Shown in pieces: positions 36,054 through 45,304 of a DNA stretch of 64,000 nt (its first letter is position 1; each line of letters opens with the position of its first letter). The position numbers and the translations under genes are program-made. The notes under the pieces were generated by a model that saw nothing but the letters and a program-made list of their open reading frames with translations, was not told the DNA's origin and did no database searches. The stretch is from Lutimaribacter saemankumensis (GTDB taxonomy: Bacteria; Pseudomonadota; Alphaproteobacteria; Rhodobacterales; Rhodobacteraceae): assembly GCF_900100005.1 (NCBI RefSeq), contig NZ_FNEB01000007.1, forward strand, positions 179,397-243,396, given 5' to 3'.

Positions 36054-37316
36054 ATGACCAAGCCACCTGTTTTCGCAACGCTCGGCTGCCGGCTGAACGC
36101 CTACGAGACCGAAGCGATGAAGGATCTGGCCGAACAGGCCGGGATCGCCGATGCCGTGGTGGTCAATACCTGTGCCGTCACCGCCGAGGCGGTGCGCAAG
36201 GCGCGACAGGAAATCCGCAAACTGCGCCGCGACAACCCCTCGGCACGGATCATCGTGACAGGCTGCGCAGCCCAGACCGAGCCGGAAACGTTTTCCGCCA
36301 TGGAAGAAGTCGATCACGTGATCGGCAACAGCGAAAAGATGCAGCCGCAAACCTGGGCCCGGCTGGCCCCGGATTTCGTGGGGCAGACCGAACGGGTGCA
36401 GGTGGATGACATCATGTCCGTGCGCGAAACCGCCGGGCACCTGATCGACGGGTTCGGCACGCGCAGCCGCGCCTATGTGCAGGTGCAGAACGGCTGCGAT
36501 CATCGCTGCACCTTTTGCATCATTCCCTATGGCCGCGGCAATTCACGCAGCGTGCCGGCCGGCGTGGTCGTGGACCAGATCAAGCGGCTGGTCGACCGTG
36601 GCTACAACGAGGTGGTGCTGACCGGTGTCGATCTGACCAGTTGGGGCGCCGACCTGCCGGGCGGGCCCCGCCTGGGCGATCTGGTGATGCGTATCCTGCG
36701 GCTGGTGCCCGATCTGCCGCGGTTGCGGATCTCCTCGATCGACTCGATCGAGGCCGACGAGAATCTGATGCTGGCCATCGCGTCCGAGCCGCGCCTGATG
36801 CCGCATCTGCACTTGTCGTTGCAGCACGGGGACGACCTGATTTTGAAAAGGATGAAACGCCGTCATCTGCGCGACGATGCCATCCGCTTTTGCGAAGAGG
36901 CGCGCCGGCTGCGGCCTGACATGACCTTTGGCGCCGACATCATCGCGGGTTTCCCTACCGAATCCGACGCGCATTTCGAAAACTCCCTGCGCCTCGTGGA
37001 TGAATGCGGCCTGACCTGGCTGCACGTGTTTCCGTATTCCAGGCGCGAGGGAACGCCGGCGGCACGCATTCCGCAACAGGTGAACGGAAAGATCATCAAG
37101 GACCGCGCCGCAAGGCTGCGCGCCGCAGGGGATGCGCAGGTCGCCCGCCATCTTGCCGCACAAAAGGGGCGGGTTCACAGCGTCCTGATGGAAAACCCGC
37201 GCATGGGCCGGACCGAGCAGTTCACCGAAGTGACCTTTGACGAGGACCGCCCCGAGGGTCAGATCGTCACCGCGACGATCACCGGATTGCAAGGGCAGCA
37301 ACTGACGGCTGTCTGA
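36054..37316 (+). CDS. mtaB: tRNA t6A37 C2-methylthiotransferase MtaB
   Basis: A 420-residue radical-SAM methylthiotransferase that converts t6A37 to ms2t6A37. The N-terminal UPF0004 domain has cysteines in TLGCRLNAYE, NTCAVT and VTGCAAQ. The radical-SAM cluster is CDHRCTFCIIPYGRG near residues 146-160. A C-terminal TRAM-like domain (EQFTEVTFDED) ends the protein. Length and the LNAYE variant fit MtaB better than MiaB or RimO. Cotranscribed with dapF. Confidence 0.94.
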   Translation: MTKPPVFATLGCRLNAYETEAMKDLAEQAGIADAVVVNTCAVTAEAVRKARQEIRKLRRDNPSARIIVTGCAAQTEPETFSAMEEVDHVIGNSEKMQPQTWARLAPDFVGQTERVQVDDIMSVRETAGHLIDGFGTRSRAYVQVQNGCDHRCTFCIIPYGRGNSRSVPAGVVVDQIKRLVDRGYNEVVLTGVDLTSWGADLPGGPRLGDLVMRILRLVPDLPRLRISSIDSIEADENLMLAIASEPRLMPHLHLSLQHGDDLILKRMKRRHLRDDAIRFCEEARRLRPDMTFGADIIAGFPTESDAHFENSLRLVDECGLTWLHVFPYSRREGTPAARIPQQVNGKIIKDRAARLRAAGDAQVARHLAAQKGRVHSVLMENPRMGRTEQFTEVTFDEDRPEGQIVTATITGLQGQQLTAV

Positions 37317-37328
37317 TCCACCCCGCCG

Positions 37329-37342
37329 AAACCGCGCGGTTT
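37329..37342. repeat. 14-bp perfect palindrome AAACCGCGCGGTTT, copy 1
   Basis: Lies in the 87-bp gap between mtaB and the PaiB-like gene. The same 14-mer recurs at 50937-50950 and 62756-62769. Could be a protein-binding site; no identity is claimed. Confidence 0.5.
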
Positions 37343-37403
37343 TGCACTGTTATCGCGCGCTTCTTCGTGGCTAGATTCCCCAAACCGCCAAAGGACCACC
37401 CAG

Positions 37404-38024
37404 ATGCATCCCAATCCAGCTTTCCGGCAAATGCCGACCGATCGCAGCATCGCCTTCGCGCGCGAGCAGGGCTTTGGCCTCCTTGCCGTGTCGACGCCGG
37501 ACGCCCCTCTGATCAGCCACATTCCCTTTCTGCTGAACGATGCGGGCACCGAAGCCGCGTTTCACCTTGTCCGGTCGAACCCGATCTGCCGGTTGGTGGG
37601 GCAGGGCGTGCCTGCGCGTCTCGCCGTGCAGGGGCCGCACGGCTATATCTCGCCCGATTGGTATGGCGTCGAAGACCAGGTGCCGACCTGGAATTATGTC
37701 GCCGTGCACCTCGTCGGGCGCATCGAACCGTTGCCCGATGACGCGCTGCATCCGATGCTGGATGACCTGTCCGAGCATTTCGAAGCCACGCTAGACCCCA
37801 AGCCGCGCTGGCGCACCGACAAGATGACGCCCGGTGTCATGGAAAGGATGATGCGCCAGATTCTTCCTTTCCGCATGATGATCGACGACGTGCAAAGCAC
37901 TTGGAAACTGGGCCAGAACAAGCCCGAGGCCGCGCGCCTCGGGGCGGCCGAGGCGCTTTCCGGCACCGATCCCGAACTGTCGGCACTGATGCTTAGCCCG
38001 CCGGACGCCAAGCCCATTGCATAA
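37404..38024 (+). CDS. PaiB family FMN-binding protein
   Basis: 206 residues with the split-barrel FMN-binding fold typical of PaiB: ISHIPFLLN near residues 37-45, PHGYISPDWY near 78-87, VPTWNYVAVHLVG near 92-104, and a C-terminal ILPFRMMIDDVQSTWKLGQNK signature. Bacillus PaiB was described as a negative regulator of sporulation and degradative enzymes; in proteobacteria the role is unclear and may be flavin- or heme-related. Preceded by the palindrome described separately; the GST gene follows 50 bp later. Confidence 0.9.
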   Translation: MHPNPAFRQMPTDRSIAFAREQGFGLLAVSTPDAPLISHIPFLLNDAGTEAAFHLVRSNPICRLVGQGVPARLAVQGPHGYISPDWYGVEDQVPTWNYVAVHLVGRIEPLPDDALHPMLDDLSEHFEATLDPKPRWRTDKMTPGVMERMMRQILPFRMMIDDVQSTWKLGQNKPEAARLGAAEALSGTDPELSALMLSPPDAKPIA

Positions 38025-38074
38025 GCGCACAAGCGATGTAGGGTTTCGCAAACAAAATCGAACGGGGTGGCCCA

Positions 38075-38680
38075 ATGAAACTGATTTCCTCTCCTGCATC
38101 GCCCTATGTGCGCAAGGTGCGCGTTCTGATCCACGAGGCCGGACTTGGCGACGAGGTGACGGAACTGCCGGTCAAGACGACGCCGATGGACACGGCCGCC
38201 GATGTAGCGGCAGCGAATCCCCTGGGAAAGATCCCCGCGCTGATCCGTGACGAAGGCCCGGCAATCTACGACAGCCGCGTGATCTGCCGGTATCTCGATG
38301 CCCATGCTCAGGCCGGGCTCTACCCCGAATCGCGCCTGTGGGAGGTTCTGACGCTCGAAGCGACAGCCGACGGGATCCTCGATTCCGCGATCGGCATCGT
38401 CTACGAGAAACGCTTTCGCCCCGAGAACATGCAATCCGAGGATTGGATGGAGGCGCAGTGGGCAAAGATCGAACGTTCGCTCGACGCGTTGGGCAAGATG
38501 TGGATGAGCCATCTGAGCGGCCCTCTCGACATGGGGCAGGTCGCCGTGGGGTGCGCGCTTGGCTATCTCGATTTCCGCCACGACGCACGGCAATGGCGCA
38601 AGGGGCGCGGGGCCTTGGATGATTGGTTCGCGGCTTTCGCGCAGCGGCCATCGATGAAGGCGACCGCACCCACCGACTGA
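38075..38680 (+). CDS. glutathione S-transferase family protein
   Basis: 201 residues. The thioredoxin domain starts MKLISSPASPYVRKVRV, with the likely active Ser in SPASPY, and contains NPLGKIPALI plus YDSRVICRYLD. The C-terminal helices include the DMGQVAVGCALGYLDFRH segment. The short N terminus and these patterns resemble beta/zeta-like bacterial GSTs. Its substrate is not determinable. It may be cotranscribed with the PaiB-like gene. Confidence 0.85.
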   Translation: MKLISSPASPYVRKVRVLIHEAGLGDEVTELPVKTTPMDTAADVAAANPLGKIPALIRDEGPAIYDSRVICRYLDAHAQAGLYPESRLWEVLTLEATADGILDSAIGIVYEKRFRPENMQSEDWMEAQWAKIERSLDALGKMWMSHLSGPLDMGQVAVGCALGYLDFRHDARQWRKGRGALDDWFAAFAQRPSMKATAPTD

Positions 38681-38771
38681 TCGCGCCGGACGCCTTGCCC
38701 CGGCTGATCATGGCAATATGCACCTGCGGCAATCTATCCCTTGAGGCCCGGTCGGACCCGACTATTCCTTC

Positions 38772-38796
38772 TTCAGGCGAAACAAATTCGCCTGAA
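38772..38796. promoter_or_regulatory. 10-bp inverted repeat upstream of petABC
   Basis: TTCAGGCGAA, then ACAAA, then TTCGCCTGAA: a perfect stem with a 5-nt loop in the 287-bp gap between the GST stop and petA. No T-run follows on the plus strand. It could be the GST gene's 3' hairpin or an operator in the petABC promoter region. Confidence 0.45.
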
Positions 38797-38967
38797 TTAC
38801 CGGGCATTGCCTGATACGGACAGCACACAGGTGCGGCGCATCAAACTGCGCGGCATTGTCCGCTGGACTGTAGGGAAAAGCACGGTTAAACACGCGCACG
38901 GAATTGGCTGCAGCCCATGCGGCCCCACCCGCATTGGCCGGTTACGGCTGAAGAAGGAGAGAACCTC

Positions 38968-39528
38968 GTGTCCCACGCAGAAGATCACGAAGGCACCCGC
39001 AGAGATTTCCTCTACTACGCCACGGCTGGCGCAGGTGCCGTCGCCACCGGTGCGGCCGTCTGGCCGCTGGTCAATCAGATGAACCCCTCCGCCGACGTGC
39101 AGGCGCTCAGCTCGATCCGCGTCGACGTGTCCGGCGTTGCGGTCGGTTCGCAGCTTTCGGTGAAATTCCTCGGCAAGCCGGTGTTCATTCGCCGCCGCAC
39201 CGCCGAAGAGATCGAAGCGGCCCGCTCGGTCGAGGTCGACCAGCTGCCCGATCCGAACTCGGAAAACCCCAACAAGCCCGGCACCGACGCAAGCGACGTC
39301 AACCGCACGATGGACGAAGCCGGTGAATGGCTGGTCATGATCGGCGTCTGCACCCACCTGGGTTGTGTGCCGATCGGCAATGGCGCGGGCGATTTCGGTG
39401 GCTGGTTCTGCCCCTGCCACGGGTCGCACTACGATCAGGCCGGCCGCATCCGCAAGGGCCCCGCGCCGCGCAACCTCGATATTCCCGTCGCCGAATTCGT
39501 CGACGAGACGACGATCAAACTGGGATAA
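38968..39528 (+). CDS. petA: ubiquinol-cytochrome c reductase iron-sulfur (Rieske) subunit
   Basis: A 186-residue Rieske protein of the cytochrome bc1 complex. A twin-arginine-like segment TRRDFLYYA and a single anchoring helix come first. The 2Fe-2S motifs [10 protein letters not shown] and CPCHGSHYD are near residues 130-139 and 150-158, each giving Cys and His ligands. The start is GTG 38968, preceded by AAGGAGAGAACCTC; an upstream in-frame ATG at 38917 has no such site. Followed after 12 bp by petB. Confidence 0.96.
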   Translation: MSHAEDHEGTRRDFLYYATAGAGAVATGAAVWPLVNQMNPSADVQALSSIRVDVSGVAVGSQLSVKFLGKPVFIRRRTAEEIEAARSVEVDQLPDPNSENPNKPGTDASDVNRTMDEAGEWLVMIGVCTHLGCVPIGNGAGDFGGWFCPCHGSHYDQAGRIRKGPAPRNLDIPVAEFVDETTIKLG

Positions 39529-39540
39529 GGAAACGCGCTC

Positions 39541-40863
39541 ATGTCCGGAATTCCGCACGATCATTACGAGCCGAAAACAGGTGGCGAAAAGTGGCTGCAC
39601 AGCCGCCTGCCCATCGTCGGCCTTCTGTATGACACCATCATGATCCCCACACCCAAGAACCTGAACTGGATGTGGATCTGGGGCATCATCCTGACCTTCT
39701 GCCTTGCACTGCAGATCGTCACCGGCATCATTCTTGTGATGCACTACACGCCGCATGTGGACATGGCATTCGCCAGTGTCGAACACATCATGCGCAACGT
39801 GAACGGCGGCCACATGCTGCGTTACCTGCACTCGAACGGCGCATCGCTGTTCTTCGTCGCGGTCTACATGCACATTTTCCGCGGTCTCTATTACGGCTCC
39901 TACAAGGCCCCGCGCGAGATCACCTGGATCATCGGCATGTTGATCTATCTCTGCATGATGGGCACCGCCTTCATGGGCTACGTTCTGCCCTGGGGTCAGA
40001 TGTCGTTCTGGGGTGCAACGGTTATCACCGGCCTCTTTGGCGCGATCCCGTTCATCGGCGAACCGATCCAGACCTGGCTGCTGGGCGGCCCGGCCGTGGA
40101 CAACGCCACGCTGAACCGGTTCTTCTCGCTCCATTACCTGCTGCCCTTCGTGATCGCGGCGCTGGTTGCGGTGCATATCTGGGCCTTCCACACCACCGGC
40201 AACAACAACCCCACCGGGGTCGAGGTTCGCCGCGGTTCCAAGGAAGAGGCGGAAAAAGACACCGTTCCCTTCTGGCCCTACTTCGTGATCAAGGATCTGT
40301 TCGCACTGGCGGTGATCCTGGTGGTCTTCTTCGCGATTGTCGGCTTCATGCCCAACTACCTGGGCCACCCCGACAACTACATCGAAGCGAACCCGCTGGC
40401 GACGCCTGCGCACATCGTGCCTGAATGGTACTTCCTGCCGTTCTACGCGATCCTGCGTGCCTTTACCGGCGATGTCTGGGTCGTGATCGCGGCCAACTGG
40501 ATCACCGGCGGCATCGTCGATGCCAAGTTCTTTGGTGTTCTGGCGATGTTCGGTGCGATCGCCGTCATGGCGCTGGCGCCCTGGCTGGACACCAGCCGCG
40601 TGCGCTCGGGCCGGTATCGTCCGATGTTCAAGTGGTGGTTCGCGCTGCTCTGCGTCGACTTCGTCGTGCTGATGTGGCTGGGCGCCATGCCCGCGGAAGA
40701 GCCTTATGCGACCTTCTCGCTGATCGCATCGGCCTACTGGTTCGCCTACTTCCTGGTCATCCTGCCGCTTCTGGGCGTGATCGAGAAGCCGACCGAACAG
40801 CCGGCCACGATCGAGGAAGACTTCAATGCCCATTACGGCAAAGCCGAAACTCCGGCTGAATAA
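39541..40863 (+). CDS. petB: cytochrome b subunit of the bc1 complex
   Basis: 440 residues, about eight membrane helices. Heme histidine pairs lie in [13 protein letters not shown] with YMHIFRG, and in SLHYLLPF with VHIWAFH. The PEWYFLP motif at the Qo site near 281 and GATVITGLF are intact, with a C-terminal [13 protein letters not shown] tail. Full-length bacterial type (not split b6/subunit IV). It oxidises ubiquinol and pumps charge across the inner membrane. The petC start lies 16 bp downstream. Confidence 0.97.
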   Translation: MSGIPHDHYEPKTGGEKWLHSRLPIVGLLYDTIMIPTPKNLNWMWIWGIILTFCLALQIVTGIILVMHYTPHVDMAFASVEHIMRNVNGGHMLRYLHSNGASLFFVAVYMHIFRGLYYGSYKAPREITWIIGMLIYLCMMGTAFMGYVLPWGQMSFWGATVITGLFGAIPFIGEPIQTWLLGGPAVDNATLNRFFSLHYLLPFVIAALVAVHIWAFHTTGNNNPTGVEVRRGSKEEAEKDTVPFWPYFVIKDLFALAVILVVFFAIVGFMPNYLGHPDNYIEANPLATPAHIVPEWYFLPFYAILRAFTGDVWVVIAANWITGGIVDAKFFGVLAMFGAIAVMALAPWLDTSRVRSGRYRPMFKWWFALLCVDFVVLMWLGAMPAEEPYATFSLIASAYWFAYFLVILPLLGVIEKPTEQPATIEEDFNAHYGKAETPAE

Positions 40864-40879
40864 GAAAGGACCAAAGGAA

Positions 40880-41668
40880 ATGCTGAAGAAACTTGCGATC
40901 TCCGCAGTGGCAGCCCTGGCCCTTTCGGGTGGGGCGGCCCTGGCCGCCGGCGCCGAGGGCCATGTGCACGATGTCGATTTCTCGTTCGAGGGGCCGTTCG
41001 GCACTTTCGACCAGAACCAGCTGCAGCGTGGCCTCAAGGTGTACACCGAGGTCTGCTCGGCCTGTCACGGCCTGAAATACGTGCCGCTGCGCACGCTGGG
41101 TGACGAAGGCGGCCCGCACTACTCCGAAGACGAAGTGCGCGCCTATGCCGAGCGTTTCGAAGTGTTCGATCCCGAGCTGGACGATTTCCGTCCTGCCAAC
41201 CCGACCGACCACTTCCCCGGTTCCAGCCTCGAGAACGCGCCGGACCTCAGCCTGATGGCCAAGGCCCGCGCAGGGTTCCACGGGCCGTATGGCACGGGTC
41301 TGAACCAGCTGTTCAAGGGTATCGGCGGGCCGGAATACATCGTCTCGCTCCTGACCGGTTACACCGGTGAGGAAAAGGAAGAGGCCGGAACGCTCTATTA
41401 CGAAAACACTGCCTTCCCGGGTGGCTGGATCGCCATGGCGCCGCCGCTGTTCGACGAAGCGGTGGAATTCGATGACGGGCACGACAACTCGATCCATCAC
41501 ATGGCCGAAGACGTGTCCGCATTCCTGATGTGGGCGGCTGAACCCAAGATGATGGCGCGCAAACAGGCCGGTTTCGTGGCGGTTCTGTTCCTTGTGGTGC
41601 TGTCGGTTCTTCTCTACCTCACCAACAAGCGCATCTGGGCGCCGGTGAAGGGCAAGAAAACCGCCTGA
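40880..41668 (+). CDS. petC: cytochrome c1 subunit of the bc1 complex
   Basis: 262 residues. Signal peptide [18 protein letters not shown] ending ALA-A, then the heme c motif CSACH near residues 55-59 and a C-terminal transmembrane anchor [16 protein letters not shown] followed by [11 protein letters not shown]. It passes electrons from Rieske to soluble cytochrome c. ATG 40880 follows CAAAGGAA; a longer frame beginning inside petB is rejected. The operon ends in a strong terminator. Confidence 0.96.
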   Translation: MLKKLAISAVAALALSGGAALAAGAEGHVHDVDFSFEGPFGTFDQNQLQRGLKVYTEVCSACHGLKYVPLRTLGDEGGPHYSEDEVRAYAERFEVFDPELDDFRPANPTDHFPGSSLENAPDLSLMAKARAGFHGPYGTGLNQLFKGIGGPEYIVSLLTGYTGEEKEEAGTLYYENTAFPGGWIAMAPPLFDEAVEFDDGHDNSIHHMAEDVSAFLMWAAEPKMMARKQAGFVAVLFLVVLSVLLYLTNKRIWAPVKGKKTA

Positions 41669-41692
41669 TCCCCAGGCAGGTAAATGATTGTG

Positions 41693-41720
41693 AAACCCCG
41701 CCGGTTCCGGCGGGGTTTTT
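41693..41720 (+). terminator. rho-independent terminator of petABC
   Basis: AACCCCGCCGG and CCGGCGGGGTT form an 11-bp stem with a very short loop and run straight into TTTTT. It lies about 25 bp after the petC stop and just before the convergent thiQ stop. Confidence 0.92.
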
Positions 41721-41733
41721 CTTTGTCCGAAGG

Positions 41734-42429
41734 TCAGTTCCCCAGATAGGCGCGCAACCCCGGTGGCGGGTTGTCCAGCAGGGGCGCGGTTGCGACGGGC
41801 GGCGCTGCGCACCCGTCATCCACCAGCACCGTCAGCGGGCATATCCGCCTTGCATCGTCCGGGTCGTGGCTGACCATCAGCAGGGTCGCACCGGTTTCGG
41901 CCACGAGTTCGGCCACGAGGTCGAGCATCTCGGTCTTGAGAGCGGGCCCAAGCGCGGCAAAGGGTTCGTCCAGCAGAACGATGGGTTTGCGTTGAACCAG
42001 CACCCGCGCCAGCGCCGCGCGTCCCTGTTGCCCACCCGAAAGGTTCGCTGGGCGCCGTTCCCCCATACCATCGAGCCCGACACGCCCCAGAGCCTGCGCA
42101 ACGCGCGCCCGGTCCTCGGGCGAAAGCCGCAGATCCGGGCGCAGGCCAAGCCCGACATTCTGCGCAACGCTCAAATGCGGGAACAGGTTGTTGTCCTGAA
42201 ACAGCATGGCAACGGGACGGCGTGCAGGCGGGGCATCGGTGATGTCAGTTCCGTCCCACGACAGCCGGCCGGAGGACAACTCCAGAAATCCGGCCAGCGC
42301 GTTCAGCAGGGTCGATTTCCCCGCGCCACTCGGGCCGATCACGGCCACGCGCGCGCCTGCGTCTATCGACAAGTCCGCATCCATGCGAAAATCGCCCTGT
42401 TCGATGCGCACGGCGTCAAACCGAAGCAT
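41734..42429 (-). CDS. thiQ: thiamine ABC transporter ATP-binding protein
   Basis: 231 residues: Walker A GPSGAGKST near 32-40, Q-loop LFQDNNLFPHLS, ABC signature LSGGQQGRAALARVL and Walker B IVLLDEPFAALGP, then the switch His in VSHDPDDA. Supplies energy for thiamine/TPP uptake. ATG 42429 overlaps the thiP end by 14 bp; longer frames lie inside thiP. Last gene of the riboswitch-controlled thiBPQ operon. Confidence 0.93.
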   Translation of the reverse strand: MLRFDAVRIEQGDFRMDADLSIDAGARVAVIGPSGAGKSTLLNALAGFLELSSGRLSWDGTDITDAPPARRPVAMLFQDNNLFPHLSVAQNVGLGLRPDLRLSPEDRARVAQALGRVGLDGMGERRPANLSGGQQGRAALARVLVQRKPIVLLDEPFAALGPALKTEMLDLVAELVAETGATLLMVSHDPDDARRICPLTVLVDDGCAAPPVATAPLLDNPPPGLRAYLGN

Positions 42430-43963
42430 TGTCGCGCCCTCCCTTGTCGAAAACCCAGAACAGCGCAAGGCTGAGCGCCAGCAACAACAGACCTGCGCCA
42501 GCCGCCGCATCCATGCGATAGGCGCCCATCAACCGCAGGATTTGCAACGGCAGGGTTGCGTTCTCCATGTCTGCGAACAGCGCGATCACCCCCAGATCAC
42601 CCATCGAGAGCGCCGCGGTCAAGCCGGCGGAAAAGCCCAGCACGGGGCGCAGCCTTGGCAGGATGAGCCACCGCAACCGCACACCCCCCGTCATCCCCAG
42701 CGAGGTGGCCAACCGGCCATGCGTCTCTTCGATTTCCCGCAGGCGGAGCAGGATCATCCGCAACGCAAAGGGCAAGGCCATCACCGCATTCACCAGCGCG
42801 GTCACACCCAGTGCCAAGCGCGCGGGATCGACCCAGGGGTTCACGATCAGGAACAACCCGGTGCCGATGACCAGTGGTGAAATCGCGATACCCATAAGGC
42901 CGAAACCCTCCACCCACGGCCTGCGCAAGGCAAGCGTTGCCAGCGCCATGGCCAGCGACAGGCACAGCACCGTTGCAACAAGCGACACCGCCAGCGACAC
43001 CGCGGCGGCATTCCAGACCTGCGCCGGCATTTCCATGAGGCCGGCCGCACCGTGCCAGACCACCGCAGCAAGTGGTGTCAGCAGGAACAAGGCCGCCAGC
43101 AGGATAAGCACCGCGTCCTGCGTCCGCAAAAGCGGCGTTTCCGCCTCCCACCGGCGCTGAATGCGGTCAAGCCCTGCACCGAAACCCGTAGCCGGGTTGA
43201 CCCGCAACGCCAGCGCGGCGGCTGCGATAACAAGGACAAGCTGCATGACGGCCAGAACGGCAGCCCGGCCCAGATCGAAGTCGAAGTGGAACGCCTGGTA
43301 GATCGCCAGCTCCAGCGTCGTGGCCCGAGGCCCGCCCCCGAGTGTCAGCGCGACAGCAAAGCTCGACAGGCACAATGCAAAGACGATCAGCGCCGCGCCG
43401 GGCAGCACAGTCCGCAGCATCGGCCATTCCAGTATACGCAGCACCGTTCCGGGCGACATGCCAAGGCTGGCCGCCAGCCGGAAGCGTTCGGCGGGGATCG
43501 CCTGCCAGCCTTGCAGGATCATGCGGGTCGCAAGCGGCAAGTTGAAGAACACATGCGCCAGTACGACGCCATGCAGGCCATAGATCTGAACGCGCGGCAG
43601 ACCCAGCCACAGCAGTGCATCGTTCAACACGCCCCCCCGGCCGAACACCGCGAGCAGGCCGAGCACTGCGACGATCACCGGCAAAATGAAAGGCGCGCCC
43701 AGCAGCGTGATCAGAACCCCACGCCCGGGAAACCGGCGCCGCGCCAATGCGCGCGCCACGGGTACGGCAAGCGCGACCGAAATCACCGCCGACAAAACCG
43801 CCTGCAGAACCGTGAAGCGCAGCGCCGCCCAATCCGCCGCCACGGGCCAGCCCCCGCCGCCCGCGCGCAATGTCACGGCGGCCAGCGGGCCTAGGATCAG
43901 CGCGCACAGAAACAGCCCGGCCAGCAGGCCGGGCCAATCGGGCAAGGACGTGCGCCGCGTCAC
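42416..43963 (-). CDS. thiP: thiamine/TPP ABC transporter permease
   Basis: About 515 residues with two homologous BPD_transp_1 halves. Each has an EAA-type loop: ERFRLAASLGMSPGTVLRILEWP in the first half and ETHGRLATSLGMTGGVRLRWLILP in the second. This two-in-one permease layout is typical of ThiP. The start is taken as GTG 43963, one base after the thiB stop; ATGs at 44017 and 44005 would overlap thiB and add a hydrophilic leader. This makes the start uncertain, the identity not. Confidence 0.9.
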   Translation of the reverse strand: MTRRTSLPDWPGLLAGLFLCALILGPLAAVTLRAGGGGWPVAADWAALRFTVLQAVLSAVISVALAVPVARALARRRFPGRGVLITLLGAPFILPVIVAVLGLLAVFGRGGVLNDALLWLGLPRVQIYGLHGVVLAHVFFNLPLATRMILQGWQAIPAERFRLAASLGMSPGTVLRILEWPMLRTVLPGAALIVFALCLSSFAVALTLGGGPRATTLELAIYQAFHFDFDLGRAAVLAVMQLVLVIAAAALALRVNPATGFGAGLDRIQRRWEAETPLLRTQDAVLILLAALFLLTPLAAVVWHGAAGLMEMPAQVWNAAAVSLAVSLVATVLCLSLAMALATLALRRPWVEGFGLMGIAISPLVIGTGLFLIVNPWVDPARLALGVTALVNAVMALPFALRMILLRLREIEETHGRLATSLGMTGGVRLRWLILPRLRPVLGFSAGLTAALSMGDLGVIALFADMENATLPLQILRLMGAYRMDAAAGAGLLLLALSLALFWVFDKGGRDNASV

Positions 43964-43964
43964 A

Positions 43965-44948
43965 CTAGCGCGCCAGCGCGGCTTGCCATTCGGCGATGGC
44001 TGCATCGCGCATTGCACGGGCCTCTTCCGGGTTCAGAAGCAGCGCCTTGCCCGGCGTGATCAGCGTTTCGAACCCTTCGGGCAGTCCTGCTTCGGGCGTT
44101 TTGGCGGGATACATCCAGTTGGTTGTGGGGATCACCGATTGGAAGGCATCGGTCAGCATGAAAGACAGGAACTGATCGGCCAGATCCGACTGGTCCGTCC
44201 CCGCGAGTTTGGCCGCGACCTCGACCTGCATGTAATGCCCTTCTGCCATCTGGACGGCCGTCTTGGTGGCATCGTCCTCGGCGATCAGGTGATAGGCGGG
44301 CGATGTCGTATAGGACAGCACCATGTCGGCCTCACCTTCCAGGAAAAGGCCATAGGCTTCGGACCAGCCGGGGGTGACTGTGACGATGTTGTCGGCCAGA
44401 CCTTCCCACACGGCACCCGCCTCGTCGCCATAGGCCGCCTTGACCCACATCACCAGCCCCAGCCCGGGGGTGGAACTGCGCGGGTCCTGGATGACGATCG
44501 TGGTATCGCTGTCGCCCAATGCGCGGAAATCGCCGGGCGCTTGCAGATCGGCATCAGCGACAAAGGCGAAATAGCCCCAGTCGAAGGGCAGGAACGTATC
44601 GTCCGTCCAGGCGATCGGCATGTCGAAATCTGCGTCGACGCCGTGCGGGGCGAACAGTCCGGTTTCGCGGGCCGCGGCCGTCAGGTTGGTATCGAGCCCC
44701 AGAACGATATCGGCATCGGTCCGTGCACCTTCCAGCCGGAGCCGCGACAACAGCGCCGCACCGTCGCCCGCGCCCACGAATTGCAGGTCGCAGGCGCATT
44801 GCGCCTCGAACGCCTCTTCCACGGCGGGGCCAGGCCCCCAATCGGAAACGAAGCTGTCATAGGTATAGACGGTCAGAACGGGCCGATCCTGTGCCGCCGC
44901 CATCGTGGCGGTTGCGATCAGTCCTGTAGCAAGCAGCAGATTGCGCAT
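43965..44948 (-). CDS. thiB: thiamine substrate-binding protein
   Basis: 327 residues. Signal peptide MRNLLLATGLIATATMAAA, then the family hallmark PVLTVYTYDSFVSDWGPGP of the mature N terminus, and FDWGYFAF further on. Captures thiamine or TPP in the periplasm for ThiPQ. The start follows a textbook AAAAAAGGAGGATGCC. That Shine-Dalgarno can be sequestered by an upstream complementary segment next to a TPP riboswitch (see findings). Confidence 0.94.
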   Translation of the reverse strand: MRNLLLATGLIATATMAAAQDRPVLTVYTYDSFVSDWGPGPAVEEAFEAQCACDLQFVGAGDGAALLSRLRLEGARTDADIVLGLDTNLTAAARETGLFAPHGVDADFDMPIAWTDDTFLPFDWGYFAFVADADLQAPGDFRALGDSDTTIVIQDPRSSTPGLGLVMWVKAAYGDEAGAVWEGLADNIVTVTPGWSEAYGLFLEGEADMVLSYTTSPAYHLIAEDDATKTAVQMAEGHYMQVEVAAKLAGTDQSDLADQFLSFMLTDAFQSVIPTTNWMYPAKTPEAGLPEGFETLITPGKALLLNPEEARAMRDAAIAEWQAALAR

Positions 44949-45002
44949 GGCATCCTCCTTTTTTGCGACGGACGGGGCGAGAGCCTTGGAGGATGTCCAA
45001 TC

Positions 45003-45083
45003 CCTTCCCTCCGCCGGTGTTAACCGGTTCAGGTTCAACGGGTTCGCGTCGCCGCATCTCAGCCCCTGTCAGAGCACCCCGAG
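45003..45083 (-). ncRNA. TPP riboswitch (THI element) upstream of thiBPQ
   Basis: Reading the minus strand shows the conserved parts in order: TCGGGGTGC, GGGGCTGAGA, ACCCGTTGAACCTGAACC and GGCGGAGGGAA. It ends 55 bp before the thiB start. It is expected to lower thiBPQ expression when TPP is abundant. Confidence 0.93.
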
Positions 45084-45162
45084 GTGATGCAGACGGTAAT
45101 GTTTGCACCGCCCCACTTCAAGGGGTGGCAGTCGCCGCGAGAATCGCATTAACCTTGCCGCA

Positions 45163-45240
45163 CGACAGGGGCGTCCCGGTTTTCCGGGGCTGAGAAGCAC
45201 CCTTTGAACCTGAACCAGATCATGCTGGCGGAGGAAGTCG
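45163..45240 (+). ncRNA. TPP riboswitch (THI element) upstream of thiMED
   Basis: The plus strand has CGACAGGGGCG, GGGGCTGAGA, CCCTTTGAACCTGAACCAG, ATCATGCTGGCGGAGGAAGTCG, closing with CGAC/GTCG as the P1 helix. It ends 64 bp before the thiM start. A 7-bp hairpin (45247-45267) follows and the Shine-Dalgarno GGAAGGAG is at 45291-45298. Confidence 0.94.
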
Positions 45241-45304
45241 CGGTTTCAGCCCTTGGTGACAGGGCTGCGTCCGGTCAGTCGCTCCGCCTCGGAAGGAGTT
45301 TGAT

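Noticed and set aside
38797..41046. A 749-codon open frame on the minus strand across petA-petC
   Set aside because: Antisense to three unmistakable bc1 genes; its His/Asp/Gln-rich content is the shadow of GC-rich codons.
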